Positions 43,661-52,588 of a stretch of DNA of 64,000 nt are shown one piece after another. The stretch lies in the NCBI GenBank assembly GCA_902826815.1, contig CADEGF010000004.1:138400-202399 (forward strand), in the 5' to 3' direction. The stretch is from an uncultured Mycobacteriaceae bacterium. Its GTDB lineage: Bacteria > Actinomycetota > Actinomycetes > Mycobacteriales > Mycobacteriaceae. The translations under genes and the position numbers were made by a program. Position 1 is the first letter of the stretch. Every line of letters begins with the position of its first letter. The notes beneath the pieces are model-generated. The model did not search any database. It worked only from the letters and a program-made list of their open reading frames with translations, and was not told the DNA's origin.

Positions 43661-45601
43661 CTACGCGCCGCGCCACTCATAGATACGGGCCTCACCGTTG
43701 TCGTAGATCTTCTCCCACGACCGTGACTTATCTAGCGACACTAGACCGTCAGGCATAGCGAACTTCAACACCACCGGGGTGCTGGTCAGCACATAGCGGA
43801 TATTGAGCGCTTTCACCGCCTCGGCGATGCGCGGGTCCGTGTCGGCGTCGTCGGCGTAGGCCCAGAAGATGAAGCGGTGATATCCGGGCCCCTGCTGGAC
43901 GGGGTAGTCGTAATGGGTCCACAGCGGATGCAGCCCGGCCACCGCATACATCCACGCCGTGCCGTCGGTGTTCGCGTTGCCGATCAGGGTGTCGCGCGCC
44001 CCTGGCAGCGTCGCGAGGTAGGCGAACGCCTCGAGGTCCTTCTCGTCGATGATCACCGAGTCGTACTTCTCGCCGAACAGGAACTTGTGACGCGGGACAT
44101 AGCACAACGCGGTGACGGCGGTGATCGCGATCAGCGCCGCAGCGGTCGCGCCGTACCAAAGCGAAGGGCGGCCCCTTGGCGCCGCGAGCCTGCGGACGCC
44201 CTGCACCGCGGCGTTGACCAGAACGAAGGCGGCAAGTCCCGCCGCCGGGGCGAGCAGCATCGCGACGACGGCCGAGAGCCTGCGCGGGTCGCTGTAGAAG
44301 AGGTCGCTGAACTTGCCGGTGAGGGCGCCGAGCGGGCCGCCGAACGGGGCCGACGAGTGCACGATGCAGACGACGAGGCCGAACCACACGACAAGCGGCC
44401 ACCACACCCGCTTGTAGAGAAGGATCAGGCCTCCGATGCCTGCCAACACGACCAGGATCCACTGGATCGGGAAGTCGTTGAGGTGCCGGGTGTGCTGGAC
44501 GAGCGCGTCGATCAGCCCCCTCTTCTTGCCCTCGTGCGTGACGAACGCGTGGCCCTCGATGATCTCCGCCTGCTGCAGCACGCCGACGAACTGCGGAAGA
44601 AGCAGGCAGAGCGTCGGCACCGCGATCAACGCAAGCGCGATGAAGTCCGCGAGCCGTCCGCGCACCGGATGCCACAGTGCATCCACGAACCACCAGACGA
44701 CCACGAACAGGACCGCCACCACACCGCCGGTGATGTGCACGGAGAACACGCCAAGCAGCGCGAGTACAGCCAGCGGGATGCGGTCGCGATGTCCGACAGC
44801 CGACATCACCAGCGCCATCGCGGGAACGGCGACGCCGTACGCGGCGAGGTTGGGCATCGACGCGGTGTCGAACTCGACGTAGGGGATCGCGGTGAAGGAC
44901 GCCGACAGCACGGCGGCGGTCGCGGCCGCCCCTGCGGCCTGCCACTGGCCGAACCGGGCTGCAAGCAGCTTCCAGGTCAGGATCGCGGCGCTCGCCGGGA
45001 ACAGCCATACCGAAGCCGCTACCGAGTTGAGCGTGTACGCGGTGGTCGGTGCTGCTCCGGTCAATTGGCTGAACACCGACGCGACGGCGTGGAACGTCGA
45101 CGGGTAGTAGAGCGCGTCGTGGGTTTCGACGTTGCGCAGTTCGCCCATGTGTGTCGGCGAGGCCTGGCCCGTGTCGAGGATCCACCGCACGGTGTTGGCG
45201 TGCCAGACGGCGTCCCATGTGCTCGGTATCGACTGCCAGTGCGGAAGGCCGATGGCCGCCGCCAGTGCGATCAGGGCCGCGCCGAGCACGACGCCCCCGG
45301 CGACAGTCAGCGCGGGACCGCGCGATATCGAAAGCCGCTCGGCGCCGGTGTCCCGGTAGCGGTTGAGAACTTTGGGCAAACCGGCCGCGACGGCCGTGAC
45401 TATCGCCAGAGCAAAGAAAGCGGTCCACGCGTTCCACGGAATCCCGACCGCGCCGAACGGCACGATCGCCAGTGCGACGACGCCGTAGGTCAACGCGGGG
45501 CCGACCGCGACGGCGGTGGCGACCGGCATCCGAGCCGCCCGCGCGACGATGGCTCCCGGTACTACCAGCAACAACACCGCCAGTAGCAGTAGGAAGGCCA
45601 T
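43661..45601 (-). CDS. Large GT-C-like membrane protein (Rv3779 type)
   Basis: Integral membrane protein of 646 residues (666 in M. tuberculosis Rv3779), thought to act in polyprenyl-phosphomannose or related envelope glycosylation. Eleven or more helices (from 2-20 to about 520) and a C-terminal soluble part with NANTDGTAWMYAVAGLHPLWTHYD. The first periplasmic loop after about residue 140 (STWDAVWHANTVRWILDTG) has the acidic residue seen in GT-C proteins. ATG 45601 or GTG 45607 is the likely start. It is followed by bpa in the same direction. Confidence 0.85.
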   Translation of the reverse strand: MAFLLLLAVLLLVVPGAIVARAARMPVATAVAVGPALTYGVVALAIVPFGAVGIPWNAWTAFFALAIVTAVAAGLPKVLNRYRDTGAERLSISRGPALTVAGGVVLGAALIALAAAIGLPHWQSIPSTWDAVWHANTVRWILDTGQASPTHMGELRNVETHDALYYPSTFHAVASVFSQLTGAAPTTAYTLNSVAASVWLFPASAAILTWKLLAARFGQWQAAGAAATAAVLSASFTAIPYVEFDTASMPNLAAYGVAVPAMALVMSAVGHRDRIPLAVLALLGVFSVHITGGVVAVLFVVVWWFVDALWHPVRGRLADFIALALIAVPTLCLLLPQFVGVLQQAEIIEGHAFVTHEGKKRGLIDALVQHTRHLNDFPIQWILVVLAGIGGLILLYKRVWWPLVVWFGLVVCIVHSSAPFGGPLGALTGKFSDLFYSDPRRLSAVVAMLLAPAAGLAAFVLVNAAVQGVRRLAAPRGRPSLWYGATAAALIAITAVTALCYVPRHKFLFGEKYDSVIIDEKDLEAFAYLATLPGARDTLIGNANTDGTAWMYAVAGLHPLWTHYDYPVQQGPGYHRFIFWAYADDADTDPRIAEAVKALNIRYVLTSTPVVLKFAMPDGLVSLDKSRSWEKIYDNGEARIYEWRGA

Positions 45602-45720
45602 GCTCACTGCACTAGTATGGCTGCCCAGGTGGCCCGGTCCGGCACTGCCCACACCGGCGTTGGGCGCGCCCACCGATCGCTTCGGTTTGTGTCCTTCACG
45701 GACTCTCTAAGGTGGCTGGC

Positions 45721-46917
45721 ATGGCATACGACGTCGCCCGGGTGCGCGGATTGCATCCGTCGCTGGGCGATGGATGGGTGCACTTCGACGCCCAGAACGG
45801 CATGCTGCTCCCCGACTCCGTCGCGAGGACCGTCTCGACGTCCTTCCGCAATTCGATGACGACGACTGTCGGCGCGCATCCATCCGCGCAGCGCAGTGCC
45901 GCGGTGCTCGATGCGGCCCGCCAGGCGGTCGCCGACCTGGTGAGCGCCGACCCGCGTGGGGTGATCCTCGGCGCGGACCGCGCAATCCTGCTGAACTCGT
46001 TGGCCGACGCCTCGTCGTCCCGGGTCGGCTTGGGCTATGAAACCGTCGTCACGCGGCTGGACGACGAAGCAAACATCGCACCGTGGCTTCGCGCCGCGAA
46101 TAGGTATGGCGCCAAAGTGAAATGGGCCGAAGTCGATATCGAGACAGGCGAACTGCCGACGTGGCAGTGGGAGAACCTGATCTCCGATGCGACCAGACTG
46201 GTCGCGGTCACCTCGGCCTCCGCGACGCTCGGCACCGTGACAAATCTGCGGGCTGCCACCAAGTTGATGCACGCCGACGGTGGCCTCGTCATCGTCGACC
46301 ATTCGGCGGCCGCGCCCTATCGCCTCATCGACATCGACGAGATCGACGCCGACGTCGTCGCGGTGAACGCGCTCGCCTGGGGTGGGCCGCCCGTCGGCGC
46401 ACTCGTCTTCCGCGATCCCGACGTCATCAGCTCGTTCGGCTCGATCGCGCTTGACCCGTACGCCACCGGGGTCGCGCGGCTGGAGATCGGCGCGCATCAG
46501 TACCCGTTGCTCGCGGGTCTCGTCGCGAGTATCGAATACCTTGCCTCCCTTGATGAGTCGGCCACCGGAACGCGCAGGGAGCGGTTGGCCGTTTCCATGC
46601 AGTCCGCGACGTCCTACATGGAGAGGCTGTTCGACTACCTGCTGATCTCGCTGCGGGCGCTGCCGTCGATCATGGTCATCGGCAGCCCGGAGTCGGCGAT
46701 CCCCGTGCTGAGCTTCGTGGTGAAGGAAGTGCCGGCCGAGCGGGTGGTTGCGCGGCTTGCGGACAACGGAGTGCTCGCGATCGCCAACGCGAGTTCGCGG
46801 GTGCTCGACGTCATCGGCGTCAACGACATCGGCGGCGCGGTTACCGTCGGGCTCGCGCACTACACCACGACCGCCGAAGTCGACCAGCTGATGCGCGCGC
46901 TGGCCTCGCTGAGCTAA
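45721..46917 (+). CDS. Class V aminotransferase homologue lacking the PLP lysine (Rv3778c type)
   Basis: Cysteine-desulfurase-fold protein of 398 residues, the same length as Rv3778c. The N-terminal [14 protein letters not shown] and the cofactor aspartate segment [11 protein letters not shown] are recognisable. The place where active enzymes have SxHKxxGPxG reads [13 protein letters not shown], so neither His nor Lys is there; Schiff-base formation with PLP is unlikely. ATG 45721 is chosen over one nine bases upstream by comparison of length. Divergent from the GT-C gene and convergent, two bases apart at the stops, with the quinone reductase. Confidence 0.85.
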   Translation: MAYDVARVRGLHPSLGDGWVHFDAQNGMLLPDSVARTVSTSFRNSMTTTVGAHPSAQRSAAVLDAARQAVADLVSADPRGVILGADRAILLNSLADASSSRVGLGYETVVTRLDDEANIAPWLRAANRYGAKVKWAEVDIETGELPTWQWENLISDATRLVAVTSASATLGTVTNLRAATKLMHADGGLVIVDHSAAAPYRLIDIDEIDADVVAVNALAWGGPPVGALVFRDPDVISSFGSIALDPYATGVARLEIGAHQYPLLAGLVASIEYLASLDESATGTRRERLAVSMQSATSYMERLFDYLLISLRALPSIMVIGSPESAIPVLSFVVKEVPAERVVARLADNGVLAIANASSRVLDVIGVNDIGGAVTVGLAHYTTTAEVDQLMRALASLS

Positions 46918-46918
46918 T

Positions 46919-47902
46919 CTAATCCGCTACGCGCAGAAGCACTTTCCCGGATACGTCGCCCGAATTCAGCAGTTCGTGCGCGGCCGCGGCCTGCTCGATC
47001 GGGAATTCGGCGCCGATGACGGGCCGCACTTGACCGTCGGCGATCATCGGCCACACGTTCTCGACGGTTGCGGCGACGACCTCGCTCTTGCTGCTCGGAC
47101 CGGCAACAGGCCTGCCCCGCAGCGCCGTGGCGATCACCCCGGCCCGCTTGCCGAGCAGCTTGGCCATGTTCAGTTCGCCCTTGATGCCGCCCTGCATGCC
47201 GATGATGACGAGCCTGCCGTCGGTGGCGAGCGCGTCGATATTTCGGTCAAGGTATGACGCGCCCATGATGTCGAGGATCACGTCGGCGCCCGCGCCGTCC
47301 GTCGCCTCGCGCAACCGCTCGACGAAATCCTCTTCGCGGTAGTTGATCAGGATCTCCGCGCCGAGTTCCTTGCACAGGTCGAGTTTCGACGCCGACCCTG
47401 CGGTCACCGCCACCTTGCAGTCGAGCGCCCGCGCGACCTGGATGGCGTGCGTGCCGATTCCGCTCGCGCCGCCGTGCAGCAACACCACCTGGCCTGCCGA
47501 CAGGCCTGCGGTCATCACCAGGTTCGACCACACCGTGCAGGCCACCTCGGGTAGCGCCGCCGCATGCGCCAGCTCGACGGTGTCAGGCAGCGGCATGACC
47601 TGTCCCTGCGGAACGGCGACGGATTCGGCGTAGCCACCGCCCGCCAGCAAAGCGCAGACAGGTTGCCCGATCGACCATCGATCGACATCATCGCCGACTT
47701 CGGCGATGGTGCCGGAGACCTCGAGGCCGAGTATCTCGCTTGCTCCGGGAGGGGGCGGATACTTGCCTGCGGCTTGCAGCAGATCGGCCCGGTTGATGCC
47801 CGCGGTGCTAATGGCCACCACAACCTCACCTGCAGCGGGGGTGACGTCGGGGACTTCTTGCCAGTTCAACCGGTCGGCGGATTCGACCACGATGGCACGC
47901 AT
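46919..47902 (-). CDS. NAD(P)H:quinone oxidoreductase, zinc-independent MDR family (Rv3777 type)
   Basis: Medium-chain dehydrogenase/reductase of 327 residues (328 in Rv3777). No zinc-binding cysteine set. GroES-like N-terminus with ISTAGINRADLLQAAGKYPPPPG and the Rossmann motif LLHGGASGIGTHAIQVARAL (about 142-161). Quinone-oxidoreductase-like (PIG3/QorA branch); substrate unknown. It ends two bases from the aminotransferase homologue's stop and is divergent from a MarR regulator, which may control it. Confidence 0.9.
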   Translation of the reverse strand: MRAIVVESADRLNWQEVPDVTPAAGEVVVAISTAGINRADLLQAAGKYPPPPGASEILGLEVSGTIAEVGDDVDRWSIGQPVCALLAGGGYAESVAVPQGQVMPLPDTVELAHAAALPEVACTVWSNLVMTAGLSAGQVVLLHGGASGIGTHAIQVARALDCKVAVTAGSASKLDLCKELGAEILINYREEDFVERLREATDGAGADVILDIMGASYLDRNIDALATDGRLVIIGMQGGIKGELNMAKLLGKRAGVIATALRGRPVAGPSSKSEVVAATVENVWPMIADGQVRPVIGAEFPIEQAAAAHELLNSGDVSGKVLLRVAD

Positions 47903-48005
47903 TCTTCAAAACTTTACTACCCGTCAGAATTAACCCTTGGCAACGGGAAAGTCGTTTACCATCTCGAAGATGGAGGGGATGATTGCCGGGCGTACCGCTG
48001 GTGAT

Positions 48006-48482
48006 ATGCCCGGCCTTGACATCGCTGAGCAGAGGTCGTGGCAAAACTTCCTCGACTCGGCACTGCGCATGTACGCGACCCTGAACCGGGCGCTGGTCGA
48101 GGCTCATCAACTGACGCTCAACGATGTGCGGCTTCTCGACATCCTGGACAGGTCGCCGACCGGATCGGCCCGCATGGGCGACCTGGCCGAAGGGCTGATG
48201 TCGCTGCCGAGCCGGGTTACCCGCCAGATCCGTCGGCTGGAAGTGCAGGGCCTTGTGCGCCGTGGCGCCAGCCCGGACGACGGCCGCGGTGTGCTGGCCA
48301 GTATCACCGACGACGGCCGCCTGCTCGTGCGGCAGGCGATGGCCACCTACGGGCAGGGTGTGCGCGAGAACTTTCTGGACAAGCTGTCACGGCCGCAGAT
48401 CGCCGCGATGGGGGAGAACTGCAGGCGGATAACCGTCGGCCTCAAGGGAACCCCGTCGGGCGCGAAGGTCGGCCGGGTCTGA
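48006..48482 (+). CDS. MarR-family transcriptional regulator
   Basis: Winged-helix regulator of 158 residues with LTLNDVRLLDILDRSPTGSARMGDLAEGLMSLPSRVTRQIRRLEVQGLVRR as the DNA-binding region, followed by SPDDGRGVLASITDDGR, the wing. Start is uncertain: ATG 48006 (MPGLDIAEQRSWQNF) resembles the normal family start, but in-frame ATGs at 47970 and 47979 and a TTG at 47937 also exist. Divergent from the quinone oxidoreductase with about 100 bp between them, so it may repress that gene. The tRNA-Ser gene follows 19 bp after its stop. Confidence 0.85.
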   Translation: MPGLDIAEQRSWQNFLDSALRMYATLNRALVEAHQLTLNDVRLLDILDRSPTGSARMGDLAEGLMSLPSRVTRQIRRLEVQGLVRRGASPDDGRGVLASITDDGRLLVRQAMATYGQGVRENFLDKLSRPQIAAMGENCRRITVGLKGTPSGAKVGRV

Positions 48483-48501
48483 CCCCTTAGGCTTACAGGC
48501 G

Positions 48502-48588
48502 GTGGCGTGGCAGAGCGGCCTAATGCACTCGCCTTGAAAGCGAGAGACGGCTAACACCGTCCGGGGGTTCAAATCCCTCCGCCACCGC
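48502..48588 (+). tRNA. tRNA-Ser (anticodon UGA)
   Basis: An 87-base class II tRNA. Acceptor arms GGTGGCG (48502-48508) and CGCCACC (48581-48587) pair fully; G48588 is the usual serine discriminator. The anticodon loop CTTGAAA gives UGA, a long variable arm follows, and GGTTCAAATCC forms the T arm. CCA is not encoded. It borders an accessory region to the right. Confidence 0.96.
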
Positions 48589-48757
48589 GCCATCAGAGGT
48601 GGTTTCCGGGTTTCGCAGCGGAACCATCGCCTGTTCGGTCTTCACGTCCGGATCGTAGGCACGCGCCGACGGCGAGGCAGCCTGGTCTCGGCTCAAGCGT
48701 GGGTATCAGAAGGGTTTTCGGCGTCAAGCCAGCCGCGGCCGTTTCCTGCACTTAATC

Positions 48758-48789
48758 CAACTATAGTTGTGATACTCTAACTTTAGTTG
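48758..48789 (+). promoter_or_regulatory. Twin palindromic operators over the nucleotidyltransferase promoter
   Basis: CAACTATAGTTG (48758-48769) is a perfect 12-bp palindrome; TAACTTTAGTTG (48778-48789) is a near copy exactly 20 bp away, two helical turns. Between them stands an extended -10 like sequence TGTGATACT (48768-48776). A repressor bound to both sites would cover the promoter. The downstream gene starts with a winged-helix domain, so autoregulation is a natural guess. The following GGAGG (48789-48793) is the ribosome site. Confidence 0.7.
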
Positions 48790-48805
48790 GAGGTAGGTAC
48801 GACCG

Positions 48806-49468
48806 ATGCAGATGAACAGGCCGTTCGCCACGGTGACGCCAACGCTGGACGGCGACGTGCTCGCTGTCCTCGCAAGCGCCGACGTGACGTTCACGATCAG
48901 CCAGATCCGGCGCATCCTGACCACGGTATCGGGCGAAGGCATCCGCAAGGTCCTTACCCGCCTGACGGCGCAGGGTGTGGTGCTGCACGATCAGGTCGGT
49001 AGGACCAACACCTACCGGCTCAACACCGAACATCTTGCAGCCGAGCCGATCATAGCGTTGTCACGGCTGGCCTCGACGTTCCTGAATCGTCTCGAAGAAC
49101 ACTTGGACAGGTGGGGCAAGGAACTCAAGTACGCCGCGGTGTTCGGGTCGGCGGCGACCGGGCGCATGACCCTCGACAGCGACATCGACCTGTTCCTGGT
49201 GCGCGCCTCCGTCTCCGAACACGAGGGCCGCGACAACGACCTCTGGGAACAGCGGGTGGCTGAACTCGCCCGATCGATCACCGCGTGGACCGGCAACGAC
49301 GGCCGCATCGTCGAGTACACCGAAGACGATCTCCGTGCCGCGGTGGCCGCCGGTGAACCCCTGCTTCGTGACGTCGCCGCGCAGGGCATGACCGTCGGGG
49401 GGATACGGGCCTGGTTCAACAAGCAGCTGCGCCCGTTCGGCAAGGTTGCCCCGACGAGGGGATCATGA
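48806..49468 (+). CDS. Winged-helix plus MNT-type nucleotidyltransferase protein
   Basis: Two-domain protein of 220 residues. Residues 15-75 form a winged helix (FTISQIRRILTTVSGEGIRKVLTRLTAQGVV) and residues 105-180 a polymerase-beta-type nucleotidyltransferase with GSAATGRMTLDSDIDLFLV (Gly114, Ser115, Asp126, Asp128) and a later acidic strand at GRIVEYTEDDL. Such proteins pair with HEPN partners in toxin-antitoxin or defence modules. The stop overlaps the next gene by four bases. Twin operators upstream fit autorepression. AT-rich promoter and position next to tRNA-Ser hint at acquisition. Confidence 0.82.
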   Translation: MQMNRPFATVTPTLDGDVLAVLASADVTFTISQIRRILTTVSGEGIRKVLTRLTAQGVVLHDQVGRTNTYRLNTEHLAAEPIIALSRLASTFLNRLEEHLDRWGKELKYAAVFGSAATGRMTLDSDIDLFLVRASVSEHEGRDNDLWEQRVAELARSITAWTGNDGRIVEYTEDDLRAAVAAGEPLLRDVAAQGMTVGGIRAWFNKQLRPFGKVAPTRGS

Positions 49469-49854
49469 TGGCTGGACAACGCGACTGCGACTCCGAGGTT
49501 ACTGCCGGACGACTGGCCAAGGCGAACGAGTTCTTCGACGCCGCTGAACATGTGGAAGTCGAGATGCCCAGCGCAGCAGGTGACCTGTACGTCGACGCCG
49601 GCATCGCCGCTGCGGACGTGATCTGCTGTGTGCGCCTCGGCGTGCACTCAAACACCAGCAACCACAACGAGGCTCGCGCTCTCCTGATGAAGGCGGACAG
49701 AGGTTCCGAGCGACACCTCGCCACGCTGCTGGGGCTGAAGAACAAGGCGGCTTACACCCACGAGTCGATCTCCAACGCGGAGTGCAAGAAGATGCACCGC
49801 GCTGCTGATCATCTGCTCGAGACGGCGAAGCGGGCAGTGGCGTCGGGAAGCTGA
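49465..49854 (+). CDS. HEPN-like helical partner protein
   Basis: All-helical protein of 129 residues that starts inside the stop of the nucleotidyltransferase gene (ATGA), so the two are made together. The helical layout (AGRLAKANEFFDAAEHVE, AGIAAADVICCVRLG, NHNEARALLMKA, MHRAADHLLETAKRAV) resembles HEPN-fold proteins of the SAV_6107 type. A possible R-x4-H motif (Arg79-His84) exists, but it is not clearly the catalytic HEPN motif. The fold call rests on pattern and context; RNase activity is unproven. Confidence 0.6.
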   Translation: MMAGQRDCDSEVTAGRLAKANEFFDAAEHVEVEMPSAAGDLYVDAGIAAADVICCVRLGVHSNTSNHNEARALLMKADRGSERHLATLLGLKNKAAYTHESISNAECKKMHRAADHLLETAKRAVASGS

Positions 49855-49870
49855 CCCCGGACGGCAGCAC

Positions 49871-49906
49871 CTCACCACCCACGGGACGGGACGGTGGTGG
49901 GGTGAG
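49871..49906 (+). terminator. Imperfect hairpin after the HEPN-like gene
   Basis: CTCACC (49871-49876) pairs with GGTGAG (49901-49906), and the inner ACCCAC/GGTGG segments extend the stem with a bulge. It begins 17 bp after the stop. Likely end of the two-gene unit. The rest of the gap to 50082 shows nothing recognisable. Confidence 0.5.
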
Positions 49907-50082
49907 AGCGGCTATCGGCACCGGGGCCGGGTTGGTCTCGCCCATGTACCGATGGTCTCGTGGAGATGCGATCGGGTTCATTCCCGCCGCCGCCGCCGAC
50001 GAGGCGCAGCGTCTAGGGCACGTTGAGATGTCCCCAGACGTACCCCCGTCGTTGGAATAGCCTCCGCGCGATCGAGTTCCAC

Positions 50083-50934
50083 TCAGTGGAGACCGCCGAT
50101 TGTGCGCAGTGCCTCTTCGACCACGATGCCGGGCTCGTCGTAAATCACCAGGTGTGCCGAGTCGGTTGCCGCAACCAGCCTGCTGTCGGGCGTCCGCTGC
50201 ACTGTCAGCCGGTGGGCAGCGGTGATCGACTCCCGCACCTTACGGTCGAGCCTCGTGCTCCTGGTACCGCTGATCACGGTCAGCGGGATGCCGCCGAGGT
50301 CGGGGGGACCGTCCCGAAGCGCCGCGAGGTCGTCCATAAACGGCGTCATCTCAGCGTTCATTGCCTGCGCGGCGGCCACCGAGAAGTCCTCGCGCCGATG
50401 GTCGCAGTAGACGTCGGCGGGCAGCACGCGTCCCGGTCGCGAGCCCATAAGGCGATAGAGGCCGATGCGTGCCAGCGCAGGGGTCAGCTTCGTCATCGCG
50501 AACCGCCGCGCAGCCGAGGGCTCGAAGTACTGCTCGCAGTGTTCGTCGACTTGGTCGACCACGACCACGCCGCGCACCCGCCCATGACCGAGTCGCGCGG
50601 CCACCGACCGCACTATGGGTCCGCCCCAGCTGTGCCCGACCAGGACCACCGGGCCTGGGGCGGCGTCGACAAGGAGCGCCTCGAGATCGTCAGCGAGCCG
50701 AGTGAGGCTGCGGCGCGCGGGGTCCCGATCGCTGCGTCCGGTGCCCGCGCGGTCGTAGACGATGGCCCGCGTCCGCTTGGCGACTCGGGGTTGGACGAGT
50801 CCCCAGACCGAGCGCGAGACTCCCATGCCGCTTTCGAAGACAACGGTCGTCGGCCCGTCGCCTGCGACCATCCAGTGCAGCGACCGGCCGTCGGGCAATC
50901 GCGTCCGGTGGCTGGTTCCCAAGGTGTGGGTCAA
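50083..50934 (-). CDS. Alpha/beta-fold hydrolase
   Basis: Hydrolase of 283 residues. The cap-less core shows VVFESGMGVSRSVW (oxyanion side), YDRAGTGRSDRDP, the nucleophile in VGHSWGGPIVR, and the late His in SAHLVIYDEPG. TTG at 50934 is taken as start because GGAGG stands five bases before it; a TTG at 50955 would add seven residues. Similar to epoxide hydrolase or esterase-type enzymes; the substrate is unknown. It follows the AftB-like gene by 37 bp and may belong to its unit. Confidence 0.8.
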   Translation of the reverse strand: MTHTLGTSHRTRLPDGRSLHWMVAGDGPTTVVFESGMGVSRSVWGLVQPRVAKRTRAIVYDRAGTGRSDRDPARRSLTRLADDLEALLVDAAPGPVVLVGHSWGGPIVRSVAARLGHGRVRGVVVVDQVDEHCEQYFEPSAARRFAMTKLTPALARIGLYRLMGSRPGRVLPADVYCDHRREDFSVAAAQAMNAEMTPFMDDLAALRDGPPDLGGIPLTVISGTRSTRLDRKVRESITAAHRLTVQRTPDSRLVAATDSAHLVIYDEPGIVVEEALRTIGGLH

Positions 50935-50971
50935 TGAGTCCTCCGTCGACGCCAAAATGGCCCGAGCTTCA

Positions 50972-52507
50972 TCAGTCGGTGACCGGTTCTAGGTACATGG
51001 TCGCGGGCGCGGTCCACGGTGAGTTGGTGTGCCACGCGGGTATGCCCGGCGGATACCCGTCACGTGTCCACGCGAGCTTGTACTCGGGGGTGAGCGGCTG
51101 CTGTGTCGTGTCGAGTCGGGAGAAATTCAGTTCGAGAAGCCACTTCATCACCGGCCCTGCCTCGTCGATCCGCTTCTCGATCGAGGGCAGCGTGATCCCG
51201 GGGTCGGAGAACACGTCGACGACATTGCAGTCACATGCGTAGGCCACCGTGCCGATCTCCGGCGGAGCCTTCACGGTGGCATCGCCCACCAGTTCGCCGA
51301 CCTCCGTGCCGATCGCCATGTACTCCTGCGGCAGCGCCCAGTTTCCGAAGATCACCGGATGCTTCCACGGCATGCCGAGGCCCGCGAACGACACGACGGC
51401 GCCGACGGCGAGCGCGGCGGCGACCAGAATCGGAGCGCCGACCCGTAGCGCGCGACCACGGCGGAGCAGCAGCGCCAACCCGAACACACCGGAGATCCCA
51501 AGGGCGACAGTCGAACTGACGTAGTACCAGTGATACGGCGGCACGCCGAGCGCGCTGTATGCGCCGAACTCCGCGAGGCCGCCGACACCAAGCCCGACGA
51601 GCGGCCACTGCGCGGCGGGCAGGCGGCGCGCCACGCCCGCCGCCAACAGGCACAGCACCGTGACCAGACCGGCCGCAGCGGGGATGATGGCGAGCAGCAG
51701 CGGCAGCGTCGAGCCTGCCTGCCACATCTTCCACAGCCCGTTGCCGAAGGTGGCCTCACCGAACGACTTCTGCAGGGTCTTGATCACCAGCGTGGTCGGG
51801 ATGGCGGAGCCGAAGTGATACCAGCTGAACGCCCACCACGGCAGCGCGACGGCGAGCGCGGCCAGTGGGGCGACCCAGAACCGGCGCCGGATGGCCGGGG
51901 TGATCAGGTACATCACCGCGACGACGATGACGAGATCCGGCCGGGTGAGCACGAGCAGGCCTGCGAGCACGCCGAAGGCGATCCGGCGCCCCGCGACCGC
52001 CTGGGCGGTCAATCCGGTCAGGAACGCGGCGATCGGCACTACCTCGAGCCCAAGCGCCGAGTTCACGAACGGGTTGGCGAAGACGACCGCCAAGACGGCG
52101 AGCGACCACGCGCCGTGGACGTTGATGCGGCGGGCAATCTGCGCCGCCCACACGGCCATGGCCGCCGACAGCACGACGGTGAGGATGCCCAGGCCAAGCA
52201 CAGGGCGCAGCGCGCCCGTCACCGCCGTGATCCAGGTGGCGGCCGCCATCATCATCACGTTCAGCGGCGACGTCGCGGTGTTGGACTCCTCCGCGGGGAT
52301 CATCCCCCAATGCAGATGCTCCGCGACGTTGCGGACGTAGCTCAGCGTGATGTAGGCGTCGTCGACCAAGCCCTTGCGTGCGGCGAAGAACACGGCCGCG
52401 GCGATCAGCGCTCCAGGGATGGCCCACCAGAGGTCTGCGCCCCTTCGCCGCTGTGGCTCGGGTTGCTGGTCGACGTGGTCGGCCGCTACCTCCTGCAACT
52501 TGGTCAT
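50972..52507 (-). CDS. AftB-like GT-C membrane glycosyltransferase
   Basis: Membrane protein of 511 residues with about ten helices and a C-terminal soluble part. The first extracytoplasmic loop carries GLVDDAYITLSYVRN (Asp49, Asp50) followed by NTATSPLNV, the same layout as AftB, the terminal beta-1,2-arabinofuranosyltransferase, which has an acidic pair and NTSTVW at that place. The canonical aftB is expected elsewhere, next to the antigen 85 cluster, so this would be a second, divergent copy. Sugar and acceptor are not known. Divergent from the methyltransferase gene 81 bp away. Confidence 0.7.
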   Translation of the reverse strand: MTKLQEVAADHVDQQPEPQRRRGADLWWAIPGALIAAAVFFAARKGLVDDAYITLSYVRNVAEHLHWGMIPAEESNTATSPLNVMMMAAATWITAVTGALRPVLGLGILTVVLSAAMAVWAAQIARRINVHGAWSLAVLAVVFANPFVNSALGLEVVPIAAFLTGLTAQAVAGRRIAFGVLAGLLVLTRPDLVIVVAVMYLITPAIRRRFWVAPLAALAVALPWWAFSWYHFGSAIPTTLVIKTLQKSFGEATFGNGLWKMWQAGSTLPLLLAIIPAAAGLVTVLCLLAAGVARRLPAAQWPLVGLGVGGLAEFGAYSALGVPPYHWYYVSSTVALGISGVFGLALLLRRGRALRVGAPILVAAALAVGAVVSFAGLGMPWKHPVIFGNWALPQEYMAIGTEVGELVGDATVKAPPEIGTVAYACDCNVVDVFSDPGITLPSIEKRIDEAGPVMKWLLELNFSRLDTTQQPLTPEYKLAWTRDGYPPGIPAWHTNSPWTAPATMYLEPVTD

Positions 52508-52588
52508 CGGCGAGGATCATATGGGTCCGACAGCAAACCGGCATGTGGTTCGTGCCTACGCCCGGTCCCTCGGCGCTACCGTTGACTC

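Noticed and set aside
48588-50083. Search for a duplicated 3' end of tRNA-Ser as attachment site
   Set aside because: No second copy of the T-arm/acceptor sequence was seen to the right; island status rests only on content.
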